Shown here: one piece after another, positions 26,350-33,602 of the stretch
Layout: each line of letters opens with the position of its first letter
Numbering within the stretch: the first letter of the stretch is position 1
Assembly: GCA_037138595.1 (NCBI GenBank)
Contig: JBAXIB010000018.1
Span: forward strand, 1 to 64,000
Source: UBA4742 sp037138595
GTDB lineage: Bacteria; Actinomycetota; Acidimicrobiia; Acidimicrobiales; Acidimicrobilacustridaceae
Direction of reading: 5' to 3'
DNA: 64,000 bases
Notes under the pieces: generated by a model
What the model was told of the DNA's origin: nothing
The model's database searches: none
The model's input: the letters and a program-made list of their open reading frames with translations, nothing else
Made by a program: the position numbers and the translations under genes

Positions 26350-26796
26350 TCAGCCTCGCTTCACGAGGGGACGGCCGTAGTCGGAAGTTGCGATCTCGGG
26401 CACTGCTGCAGCCCGCTTGCCACGGTTTTGCCACCAAGCCCACAAATACATGTTGAGGCCGAGGGCTACGACGTAGATCACCACTGCAATGATGTCGCGA
26501 ATGACCTGATAGTTGAGGACAATCGGGTTCCAGCCGCCCGCTACCTGCGACTTCAGGATGCTGCCAGGGCCAAGGATCAACTTGTCTGGACGCCAATTGA
26601 GTTCATTACCGGCCCAGGTGAGCCAAAGGTGAGGGACCATGCCGTAGACCCAGAACATCAAAAAGAAGATGTAAACGGACGCGAGCATTGACTCGCCCCA
26701 CGACAACGGGGTACCAACGGGCCGACGTTTGGACAATGGGATGATGAGTGCCACCAGCGCCAACGCGATGACCAGAGAAGCGACGAACGCAACCAC
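26350..26796 (-). CDS. Small multi-helix membrane protein of unknown function, first gene of the respiratory operon
   Basis: 148 residues from the GTG at 26796, not recognised. Three hydrophobic segments: the N-terminus (residues 1-18), about 31-55 (M-L-A-S-V-Y-I-F-F-L-M-F-W-V-Y-G) and about 98-125, then a basic tail. It is rich in W and has no cofactor motif. The open frame extends to 26922 but the extension is Cys/Arg/Pro-rich and unlike a membrane protein; GGAGGT at 26807-26812 (complement of ACCTCC) lies 10 nt upstream of the GTG and decides the start. It ends 4 nt before the ferredoxin gene. Probably an accessory subunit of the b6f-like complex, by position only. Confidence 0.75.
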   Translation of the reverse strand: MVAFVASLVIALALVALIIPLSKRRPVGTPLSWGESMLASVYIFFLMFWVYGMVPHLWLTWAGNELNWRPDKLILGPGSILKSQVAGGWNPIVLNYQVIRDIIAVVIYVVALGLNMYLWAWWQNRGKRAAAVPEIATSDYGRPLVKRG

Positions 26797-26861
26797 CTGG
26801 GTGGGGACCTCCGTAGTGGACAGGATCAGGCAACGCCGGGGGGGGAACCCGACTCGAGCGA

Positions 26862-26880
26862 GGCGCCCCAAAGGGGTGCC
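26862..26880 (-). promoter_or_regulatory. Leader hairpin upstream of the respiratory operon
   Basis: GGCACCCC TTT GGGGCGCC on the minus strand: an 8-bp stem (one G-U pair in RNA) with a 3-nt loop, about 65 nt upstream of the first start codon. It could act as an attenuator or mRNA-stabilising structure. No U-run follows it. Confidence 0.45.
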
Positions 26881-26976
26881 GCAGGTGTTTGGTTTAGCAC
26901 GCGCTTCGCACCTCTGGCACATCCGAGCAATTCATTGCACGAACGACCCTTCGAGCGCGACCACTTTGACGCGCTC

Positions 26977-27000
26977 GCAGCGAGACCCATGACTCGCTGC
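26977..27000. promoter_or_regulatory. Inverted repeat GCAGCGAG-N8-CTCGCTGC, candidate operator
   Basis: A perfect 8-bp inverted repeat with an 8-nt spacer. Its left arm also pairs with the preceding CTCGC (26974-26978), so two alternative pairings are possible. It is centred in the divergent region and could serve both promoters. Confidence 0.45.
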
Positions 27001-27110
27001 TTGGCCTCGAGGTGTCGACATGGCGTAAGGTCATAGCTACGCACCCGGCGCGGTGCCACCGCCATCCGGCGGGGCCCGGCCGCACAAAATCATCGCCCCG
27101 GAGGCTGTAC

Positions 27111-27962
27111 GTGAGCGAAGTTCCCGACCATCTACTGCAGCGCTCTCGCGACAGGCGTGCCGCGCTTGGTCTCGGCGGTGACGCCACCGGCGGAGATGCA
27201 CCAGCAGCAGCGACGTCAACGACCAGTACCAGTGTCGAGTCCGCGTCGTCGGCCGCTCGGCCCGCGGCCGTCACGCCGGCCGAAGCAACAATCGAACCGG
27301 CTCGTCCAGTCCCGGCCTACGTCGCCGCGTCGCTATCACGCAAGAAAATTCCGCTGTGGGTGATGCCCGTCCTCGCGGTACTTCCACTGTGGGCAATCGT
27401 CTATGTCAACACGTTGTCCAAACCGCGCACGACAGTGCCCACGCAACTTGCTGCTGGCGCGACCGCCTATGCCGCGAAATGTCAGAGCTGTCACATGGCC
27501 GATGGTTCTGGCGGCGCAGGGCGACCAATCATGGCCGCCGCCCAAGGCGGCGCGGTTGCGACATTCCCGTCGATTGCCGGCCAACTGCAATTCGTTTGGC
27601 TTGGCAGCAACTTGACCGCCAGCCCTATCGGCAGCAAGGGAACACCGTACGGAAATCCTGATCGCGTCGGTGGCCAACACACAACCCTCAGCTACAACGG
27701 AAATCCAATGCCGACCTTTAAGGGCGCGCTCACCCAGGCTGAACTTCTCGACATTGTTCGGCACGAACGCGAGACCTTCGGCGGAGAAAAGATCCCCGCG
27801 AGTCAAATCGCTCCCGACGGTTCGCTGCTGTGGCCAAATGGAAAACCAATGCTCGATGCCACTGGAATTCTCATCGGTCCTGACGGCAAAGCGCTGTTCA
27901 ACGCAGACGGGAAACTCGCTGATCCCACGTTGGCCACCGCTGCACCCGCGACCAAGTCATAA
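27111..27962 (+). CDS. Membrane-anchored mono-haem cytochrome c
   Basis: 283 residues. The cytoplasmic N-terminal tail starts with V-P-D-H-L-L-Q-R-S (4-12), then an A/T/S-rich linker, one transmembrane helix (about residues 80-99), and an outer haem domain with C124-Q-S-C-H128 and the probable Met ligand in N-P-M-P-T-F-K. The C-terminal ~45 residues repeat a P-D/N-G-K-x-L pattern. Start: GTG at 27111 with CGGAGG upstream; an earlier in-frame start at 27012 lacks support. Likely carries electrons from the b6f-like complex to a terminal oxidase outside the window. It is divergent from the respiratory operon and 54 nt upstream of the menJ-like gene. Confidence 0.9.
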   Translation: MSEVPDHLLQRSRDRRAALGLGGDATGGDAPAAATSTTSTSVESASSAARPAAVTPAEATIEPARPVPAYVAASLSRKKIPLWVMPVLAVLPLWAIVYVNTLSKPRTTVPTQLAAGATAYAAKCQSCHMADGSGGAGRPIMAAAQGGAVATFPSIAGQLQFVWLGSNLTASPIGSKGTPYGNPDRVGGQHTTLSYNGNPMPTFKGALTQAELLDIVRHERETFGGEKIPASQIAPDGSLLWPNGKPMLDATGILIGPDGKALFNADGKLADPTLATAAPATKS

Positions 27963-28016
27963 CTCAGTCAAATCGGTTCGACGTCATTCGACAATGACAC
28001 CCGTAGGGTTGTGACT

Positions 28017-29291
28017 ATGACTTCAGCAATAGACGGCATACACCGACACGACGTACTGGTCATCGGTGGCGGACCAGCCGGTGCCGCGACTTCCTATTGG
28101 TTGGCTGAAGCTGGGCACGACGTCGTGTTCGTTGAGAAGAAGCATTTTCCTCGCATCAAGACATGCGGCGACGGGCTCACCCCACGCGCGGTCCACCAAC
28201 TTGATGAGATGGGCCTCGCAAGTCGACTCACCCACTTCCATCCCTACGACGGACTCCGAACCGTCGCCCACGGGATGACCCTTGAACTCAAGTGGCCCGA
28301 CCATCCCATCTTTCCGAACTATGGCTACGTCGTTCGTCGATGCGACCTAGACACGATGGTCGCCGAACACGCGGTCAAGGCAGGCGCGACGCTTCGTCAG
28401 GGGACCGAAGCAATCCGACCCATTATTCGCGACGGACTCGTAACTGGCGCAGTCGTCAAGAACAAAGACACTGGTGAGACCGAAGAAATTCATGCGCGCT
28501 ATGTCGTCATTGCCGATGGAGCAAATTCGCGATTTGGGCGCGCACTCGGCACGAATCGCAATCGGGGCTTTCCCCAGGGAATGGCGATCCGCGGGTATTT
28601 CGAAAGTCCGATCAGCGACACGCCATGGATCGAAAGTGCGCTCGACATCCGCGACCGAAATGGAAACTCACTTCCTGGTTACGGGTGGATTTTCCCCCTC
28701 GGCGATGGCGAGATCAACGTCGGTATCGGATTGTTGTCGACGTTCCGTGATTTCAAATCGGTCAACACCACTCACATTCTTGCCGAGTTCGTAGCAACTG
28801 CCCCCGACTACTGGGGTATTTCCGAAGCCACCGCGACGTCAACTCCCACAGGCGGGCGACTCCCGATGGGCGGATCAGTCCAACCCAAAGTTGGTCCAAC
28901 GTGGATCGTCGTTGGCGATGCCGCGGGATCGATTAACCCGTTCAACGGCGAAGGTATCGACTACGCATACGAAACTGGTCGCATGGCCGCCGGCCTCCTT
29001 GACGAAAGTCTTCGAACCGGTGACGGCATGGCGTTACAGCGTTACCCCGCGATGCTCCACGACGAATACGGCCTCTATTTCAAAGTTGCACGCCTGTTTG
29101 CTCAAGTCATTGGTCAGCCCGCGCTGATGAAGGAACTCACCCGGGTTGGAATGCATTCGCGCACGCTGATGGATTGGGTGTTGCGCATTATGGCCAACTT
29201 GTTGCGCGAAGACGAGCTCGGACCCGCAGAAGCGGTCTACTTAGCCGTTGCACAACTCGCCAAGGTCATCCCCGAACCCACAGCGGCCTGA
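28017..29291 (+). CDS. menJ: FAD-dependent geranylgeranyl reductase family protein (MenJ-like)
   Basis: 424 residues. N-terminal FAD-binding G-G-G-P-A-G-A-A-T-S with the following acidic strand end (V-F-V-E-K), the family motif P-R-I-K-T-C-G-D-G-L-T-P-R-A-V, and the second FAD motif V-G-D-A-A-G-S-I-N-P-F-N-G-E-G-I-D-Y-A. The C-G-D-G-L-T-P-R-A-V block is close to mycobacterial MenJ, which saturates one isoprene unit of menaquinone. Genes of this family lie beside nuo operons in other actinobacteria, which supports a role in menaquinone maturation. ATG at 28017 or GTG at 28011. Its stop is 2 nt from the stop of hemL on the other strand. Confidence 0.85.
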   Translation: MTSAIDGIHRHDVLVIGGGPAGAATSYWLAEAGHDVVFVEKKHFPRIKTCGDGLTPRAVHQLDEMGLASRLTHFHPYDGLRTVAHGMTLELKWPDHPIFPNYGYVVRRCDLDTMVAEHAVKAGATLRQGTEAIRPIIRDGLVTGAVVKNKDTGETEEIHARYVVIADGANSRFGRALGTNRNRGFPQGMAIRGYFESPISDTPWIESALDIRDRNGNSLPGYGWIFPLGDGEINVGIGLLSTFRDFKSVNTTHILAEFVATAPDYWGISEATATSTPTGGRLPMGGSVQPKVGPTWIVVGDAAGSINPFNGEGIDYAYETGRMAAGLLDESLRTGDGMALQRYPAMLHDEYGLYFKVARLFAQVIGQPALMKELTRVGMHSRTLMDWVLRIMANLLREDELGPAEAVYLAVAQLAKVIPEPTAA

Positions 29292-29293
29292 CG

Positions 29294-30580
29294 TCACGGT
29301 CGCGGACGCGACACCACCGCAGCCGCAGCCGCAGCCGCCGTTTCGACAACTTGGTCGAGCACGGCATCACTATGAGCCATGCCGACAAACATCACTTCGT
29401 AGGCACCTGGGGCAAGCGCAACACCGCGATCCAACATCTCGTGAAAGAACGCTGCGTACAAGGCCTCGTCAGTTCGGCGTGCTGCGTCGTAGTCGGTCGC
29501 TTCACCAGGTGCGAAGTACAACCCGGCCAACGTGCCGCAGATCGGCACTTGAACCGCGAGTCCTGCGCCATTCATCGCCGCGGCTAGCCGAGTGCCGAAT
29601 CGTGCCACTCGAGCGGTGAGCTGCGCGTACGCATCGTCGGTTAGCTGCAGCAGCGCGGCGAGGCCCGCCGCGGTCGCTAACGGGTTCCCCGACAACGTGC
29701 CCGCTTGATAGACCGGGCCAAGCGGAGCGAGCTTGTCCATCAGTTCCGCTCGGCCACCAAAAGCGCCGACCGGCAGGCCACCGCCGATGACCTTTCCGAA
29801 TGCGGTCAAATCGGGACTGACCCCGACGAGTTGCTGTGCGCCACCACTCGCCACTCGAAATCCGGTGATCACTTCGTCAAAAATCAGCAAGGCTCCAACC
29901 CGGTCACACTCATCACGCAGTCCCGCAAGAAAACCATCGAGCGCAGGTACAAGGCCCATATTGGCGGCAATGGGTTCGACGATCACACACGCAGTCGCTT
30001 CGTCGAGGACCGGCACCGCGTTGTAGGGCGCGACCATCGTGTCGGCAACGGCGTTCGCCGTTACGCCGGCTGACCCTGGAAGTCCGAGCGATGCCATCGC
30101 TGTGCCGCCCTCGACCAGCAACCCATCGCTGTGCCCGTGGTAGTTGCCCGCGAACTTCACGATCTTGTCCCGTCCGGTGAAACCTCGAGCGACGCGAATC
30201 GCACTCATCGTGGCTTCGGTACCGCTCGACACCATACGTATCTTCTCGACTGACGGAACCCGATCGACAATGGCTTCAGCCAACTCGACTTCGCCGGCAG
30301 TCGGTGCGCCATAGGACGTTCCCCACGCGGCCGCGCTCACGATCGCGTCAACGATGGCGGGAGCGGCATGGCCCAAAATGATTGCGCCGTAGGACTGAAC
30401 GAGGTCGATGAATCGTCGACCCTCGACGTCCCAAACATACGGTCCTTCGGCTCGTTCCACGAAGTAAGGAACTCCTCCGACCGAACGAAACGCCCGGACG
30501 GGCGAATTCACTCCGCCAGGGATAACTCGCTGACCCCGGGAGAAGAGGCTGGCATTCGTGGGGCGATCACTGTCGTTCAT
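29294..30580 (-). CDS. hemL: Glutamate-1-semialdehyde 2,1-aminomutase
   Basis: PLP enzyme making 5-aminolevulinate from glutamate-1-semialdehyde (C5 route). 428 residues, the usual length. G-G-V-N-S-P-V-R-A-F near residue 21, V-S-S-G-T-E-A-T-M-S-A-I-R-V-A-R, L-I-F-D-E-V-I-T-G-F-R, and the PLP lysine in T-A-F-G-K-V-I-G-G-G-L-P-V-G-A-F-G-G. A run of Ala codons is near the C-terminus. The ATG overlaps the hemB stop as ATGA. Glutamyl-tRNA reductase (hemA) is not in the window. Confidence 0.98.
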   Translation of the reverse strand: MNDSDRPTNASLFSRGQRVIPGGVNSPVRAFRSVGGVPYFVERAEGPYVWDVEGRRFIDLVQSYGAIILGHAAPAIVDAIVSAAAWGTSYGAPTAGEVELAEAIVDRVPSVEKIRMVSSGTEATMSAIRVARGFTGRDKIVKFAGNYHGHSDGLLVEGGTAMASLGLPGSAGVTANAVADTMVAPYNAVPVLDEATACVIVEPIAANMGLVPALDGFLAGLRDECDRVGALLIFDEVITGFRVASGGAQQLVGVSPDLTAFGKVIGGGLPVGAFGGRAELMDKLAPLGPVYQAGTLSGNPLATAAGLAALLQLTDDAYAQLTARVARFGTRLAAAMNGAGLAVQVPICGTLAGLYFAPGEATDYDAARRTDEALYAAFFHEMLDRGVALAPGAYEVMFVGMAHSDAVLDQVVETAAAAAAAVVSRPRP

Positions 30581-31560
30581 CTACCGAGCAACTCCGCGAG
30601 GTCTCGTGCGAAGTAGGTCAGGATCAGATCTGCGCCCGCTCGCTTGATTGCTGTCATGTGCTCGAATGCGACGGCCGGACCATCGATCCAGCCGCGTTCA
30701 GCCGCGGCATGAATCATCGCGAACTCACCGGACACGTGATAGGCCGCCAGCGGAACGGTGACCTCGGAACGCGCTCGCGCGATCACGTCAAGATAGGCAA
30801 GCGCTGGTTTAACCATGACCATGTCGGCACCTTCATTGATGTCGAAGTGGATCTCTTCCATCGCTTCGCGCACGTTGCGGAAATCTTGTTGGTAGTCCTT
30901 ACGATCCCCGCCATTTGCGATTGACACATCAACTGCGTCGCGAAACGGCCCATACAACGCAGATGCGTACTTTGCCGCATAGGCCAATATCGCGACGCCA
31001 TCGAAACCGTCTTCGTCGAGCGCTTCGCGAATCGCGAACACTTGTCCGTCCATCATCCCGCTAGGAGCGATGATGTCTGCTCCGGCACCCGCCTGAGCCG
31101 TCGCAATCTGCGCGTACAACTCGAGGGTCGCGTCATTGTCAACTCGACCATCATCGCCAAGAACTCCGCAATGGCCATGATCGGTGTATTCATCAATGCA
31201 AAGGTCGGCGATCAACACCATCTTGTCGCCGACGTCATCGCGAAGGTCGCGCAGCGCGACTTGCACAATCCCGTCCTCGGCCCAGGCACCGGAACCGAAC
31301 TGATCTTTTTTGTCGGGCACGCCAAAAATGATCACACCGGGTATGCCAAGTTCGATGAGTGCCGACACTTCAGCGCGCAACGAATCGCGCGTGTGTTGCA
31401 CCACCCCGGGCATCGATTCGATCGGCTGGGGCTCACGAATATCTTCACGGACAAACAACGGCGCAATGAGGTCGTCGGTTGCGAGCCGCGTTTCTGCGAT
31501 CATCCGCCGAAGCGCGGGTGTGCGTCGAAGCCGGCGAAGCCGGCGCTGGGGGAAACTCAC
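30577..31560 (-). CDS. hemB: Delta-aminolevulinic acid dehydratase (porphobilinogen synthase)
   Basis: Condenses two 5-aminolevulinate molecules to porphobilinogen. 327 residues. Schiff-base lysines are in A-Y-A-A-K-Y-A-S and M-V-M-V-K-P-A. The metal-site loop reads D-L-C-I-D-E-Y-T-D-H-G-H-C-G: the first and third positions are Cys but the middle is Asp, intermediate between all-Cys zinc sites and all-Asp sites. Second gene of the hemL-B-cobA/hemD run read on the minus strand. Confidence 0.98.
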   Translation of the reverse strand: MSFPQRRLRRLRRTPALRRMIAETRLATDDLIAPLFVREDIREPQPIESMPGVVQHTRDSLRAEVSALIELGIPGVIIFGVPDKKDQFGSGAWAEDGIVQVALRDLRDDVGDKMVLIADLCIDEYTDHGHCGVLGDDGRVDNDATLELYAQIATAQAGAGADIIAPSGMMDGQVFAIREALDEDGFDGVAILAYAAKYASALYGPFRDAVDVSIANGGDRKDYQQDFRNVREAMEEIHFDINEGADMVMVKPALAYLDVIARARSEVTVPLAAYHVSGEFAMIHAAAERGWIDGPAVAFEHMTAIKRAGADLILTYFARDLAELLGR

Positions 31561-31588
31561 GGCGCCACCCTAGGACTGGCTATCGATG

Positions 31589-33043
31589 TCAGACGAATGA
31601 AGCGACGATCGCGGCAACGAGGCCAGGTATTGAGTGATCGGTCGCCTCAATGTCCACGGTCAGACCATGTGACCGAGCCGCAGTCGAAGTCACGGGACCA
31701 ATTGAGGCGACCATTGTTGGTACTCGTTCAATCCCGACTGCATCGACGAAATGATCCACCGTTGACGCTGAGGTGAAGCACACCAAGTCAGCCGCCGCTG
31801 TTTTCTCGAGTTGCTCGTCGGTGAGTTGTGTCGCGACCGTGCGGTAGGCGTCAACGATTTCAACGTCCCACCCTTGGTCACGCAGGCCATCGGGGATCAC
31901 ATCACGAGCGATCTCGGCTCGAGCGATCAAGACGCGCCCTCCTGAGGCCGGCGGACCGGGAAAAACGTCGAGCATGCCTTCGGCAATCGATCGCGCTGGC
32001 ACCAAATCGGCTTCGATGTTTCCGGCTTTGAGCGCGTCGACCGTGCCTGGACCAATTGCCGCGATCTTCACTCCAGCGAGTTGGCGTGCATCGCGCACCG
32101 CCTCAAGCACCCGAGTTGCGCCATTCGCTGACGTCACGACCAGCCAATCAAACACGCCAACCTGTTGAATCGCCCGTCGCAATGCCGCGCCGCCATCAAG
32201 TGGTTCGCGAATCTCGATTGCCGGAACCTCACTGGTGTCAGCTCCGTGCGCACGCAATTGGGCCACCAGCGATGACGCTTGATCTCGAGCGCGAGTCACC
32301 ACAATGCGGCGTCCGAATAATGGCCGCGACTCAAACCAATTGAGATTCAACGCTGCGACCTGACCAATGACGATCGTGCTCGGCGCAGCAAGGGGTTGGT
32401 CGGCCAATGTCCCGAGGGTCGCTCGCACCGTTTGCTGATCGGGGCGAGTACCCCAGCGGATCGCGGCCGCGGGCGTGTCAGGCGAAAGGCCGCCCGCAAC
32501 GAGCCGATCGACGATGCCTGCCAGTCGACCCACGCCCATCAAGATCACGATTGTTCCGCCGAGTCGCGCCACCGCATCCCAATCGAGATCGCCATCGTGG
32601 TCGGGGTCTTCGTGTCCCGTTACCACCGTGAACGAAGTTGATGAGTGTCGAAGGGTCAACGGAATGCCGGCATAAGCGGGAACAGCTATCGCGGAGGAAA
32701 TCCCCGGAATAATTTCAAATGGAACGCCGGCTTCGAGCAACGCCTGGGCTTCCTCGCCACCCCGAGCGAAGACGAACGGATCCCCGCCTTTGAGACGCAC
32801 AACCTGTTGGCCAGCAGCGCCACGTTTAACGAGCAGCGCGTCGATTTCGGGTTGCGGCATCGTGGCGTGACCTGCGGTCTTGCCTACGTTGATCCGCTCG
32901 GCCTGGGCCGGAGCAAGGTCGAGCAACGCGGCGATTGACAAACGGTCATAGACGACGACATCCGCACCGCGCAGGACCTCTGCCCCTCGAACCGTCAGCA
33001 AACCAGGGTCGCCAGGCCCAGCACCTACGAGATACACGGTCAC
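31589..33043 (-). CDS. cobA-hemD: Bifunctional uroporphyrinogen-III C-methyltransferase / uroporphyrinogen-III synthase
   Basis: 484 residues, two fused enzymes. The N-terminal ~240 residues are a SAM-dependent methyltransferase (V-G-A-G-P-G-D-P-G-L-L-T-V-R-G, then V-R-L-K-G-G-D-P-F-V-F-G/A-R-G-G-E-E, and V-T-G-H-E-D-P) producing precorrin-2; the C-terminal part is a HemD domain beginning near R-I-V-V-T-R-A-R-D-Q-A-S. The fusion is common in actinobacteria and feeds both haem and sirohaem/corrin branches. The start is GTG at 33043. hemC is not in the window. It is divergent from whiB across 207 bases. Confidence 0.96.
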   Translation of the reverse strand: MTVYLVGAGPGDPGLLTVRGAEVLRGADVVVYDRLSIAALLDLAPAQAERINVGKTAGHATMPQPEIDALLVKRGAAGQQVVRLKGGDPFVFARGGEEAQALLEAGVPFEIIPGISSAIAVPAYAGIPLTLRHSSTSFTVVTGHEDPDHDGDLDWDAVARLGGTIVILMGVGRLAGIVDRLVAGGLSPDTPAAAIRWGTRPDQQTVRATLGTLADQPLAAPSTIVIGQVAALNLNWFESRPLFGRRIVVTRARDQASSLVAQLRAHGADTSEVPAIEIREPLDGGAALRRAIQQVGVFDWLVVTSANGATRVLEAVRDARQLAGVKIAAIGPGTVDALKAGNIEADLVPARSIAEGMLDVFPGPPASGGRVLIARAEIARDVIPDGLRDQGWDVEIVDAYRTVATQLTDEQLEKTAAADLVCFTSASTVDHFVDAVGIERVPTMVASIGPVTSTAARSHGLTVDIEATDHSIPGLVAAIVASFV

Positions 33044-33217
33044 CCGAACAGACTAGGCAGCATCACGGCAGCGCTCAGATTGAGGCACATATCGTCCGGT
33101 CACTTTCGGTCTCAGCAGCGGTCCTCACCACGATAAAGGTGGCGTTTGGCTGACTTAGCGCTAAATTGACCTGGAGCTAGTGCGTACCGCTGTTTCGCCC
33201 ACGAAGACCACACCGCG

Positions 33218-33232
33218 GGCAGCCCTGCTGCC
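33218..33232. promoter_or_regulatory. Small hairpin GGCAGC-CCT-GCTGCC upstream of whiB
   Basis: A perfect 6-bp inverted repeat with 3-nt loop ending 18 nt before the whiB start, in the 207-bp divergent region between cobA-hemD and whiB. It could be an operator or a leader structure. No clear promoter could be assigned nearby; a TTGACC lies at about 33167. Confidence 0.35.
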
Positions 33233-33250
33233 TGGGAATCGAGCATCGAA

Positions 33251-33595
33251 ATGAGCCCCTTAATCGCTGTCAGCGCCCCTACAAACGAGGACTGGATGCA
33301 AGACGCGGCTTGCAGAGGTCGCACGACGTTGTTTTTTGGGATCGCCGGCGAACGCCCGGAGCGGCGGGTGCGACGCGAAAACGATGCTCGGCAAGTGTGC
33401 GCTTCGTGCCCGGTTATTTCGCCGTGCCAAGCCTTCGCTCGCGCTGGTCACGAGAGTGGCTTTTGGGGCGGAGAGTCCGAAGAGGATCGCGCCGCGGCAG
33501 GGCATTCACCTCGATCGATCACGCGGCGATCAGTCTTTTCTGCCGCTCAAACAAACCAGCGTCAATCGGCTGAATCAAAAGCCGAAGCCTCCTAG
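33251..33595 (+). CDS. whiB: WhiB-family iron-sulfur transcriptional regulator
   Basis: 114 residues. Four Cys typical of the family: C21 in D-A-A-C-R-G, C50, C53 and C59 in V-C-A-S-C-P-V-I-S-P-C, expected to bind a [4Fe-4S] cluster; then G-F-W-G-G-E-S, the G-[VIF]-W-G-G turn that contacts the principal sigma factor in known members. The ~30-residue C-terminal tail is basic and S/A-rich. Which Wbl subgroup it belongs to is not clear. It is divergent from haem-synthesis genes and convergent with the photolyase gene (7 nt between stops). Confidence 0.93.
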   Translation: MSPLIAVSAPTNEDWMQDAACRGRTTLFFGIAGERPERRVRRENDARQVCASCPVISPCQAFARAGHESGFWGGESEEDRAAAGHSPRSITRRSVFSAAQTNQRQSAESKAEAS

Positions 33596-33602
33596 CTGCC
33601 GC

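Larger units (their letters stand above)
26797..27110. promoter_or_regulatory. Divergent control region between the respiratory operon and the cytochrome c gene
   Basis: The only gene-free stretch longer than 300 bases. It must hold the promoters of the ~26.8-kb minus-strand block and of the plus-strand cytochrome c. Visible elements: a run of eight G at 26838-26845, a hairpin at 26862-26880, an 8-8-8 inverted repeat at 26977-27000, a TTGACG at 26967-26972 and a CGGAGG ribosome-binding site just before the GTG at 27111. No confident -35/-10 pair can be assigned by eye. Confidence 0.6.

Noticed and set aside
25704..26456. Plus-strand open frame (250 codons) opposite cytochrome b and ferredoxin genes
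   Set aside because: Spans three real genes on the other strand and shows no domain.
26838..26845. Phase-variable coding frame at the run of eight G
   Set aside because: The ribosome-binding site and GTG at 26796 place the run in the untranslated leader, so slippage would not shift a reading frame.
31042..31776. Plus-strand open frame (244 codons) opposite hemB
   Set aside because: Antisense shadow; crosses the hemB/cobA-hemD junction.
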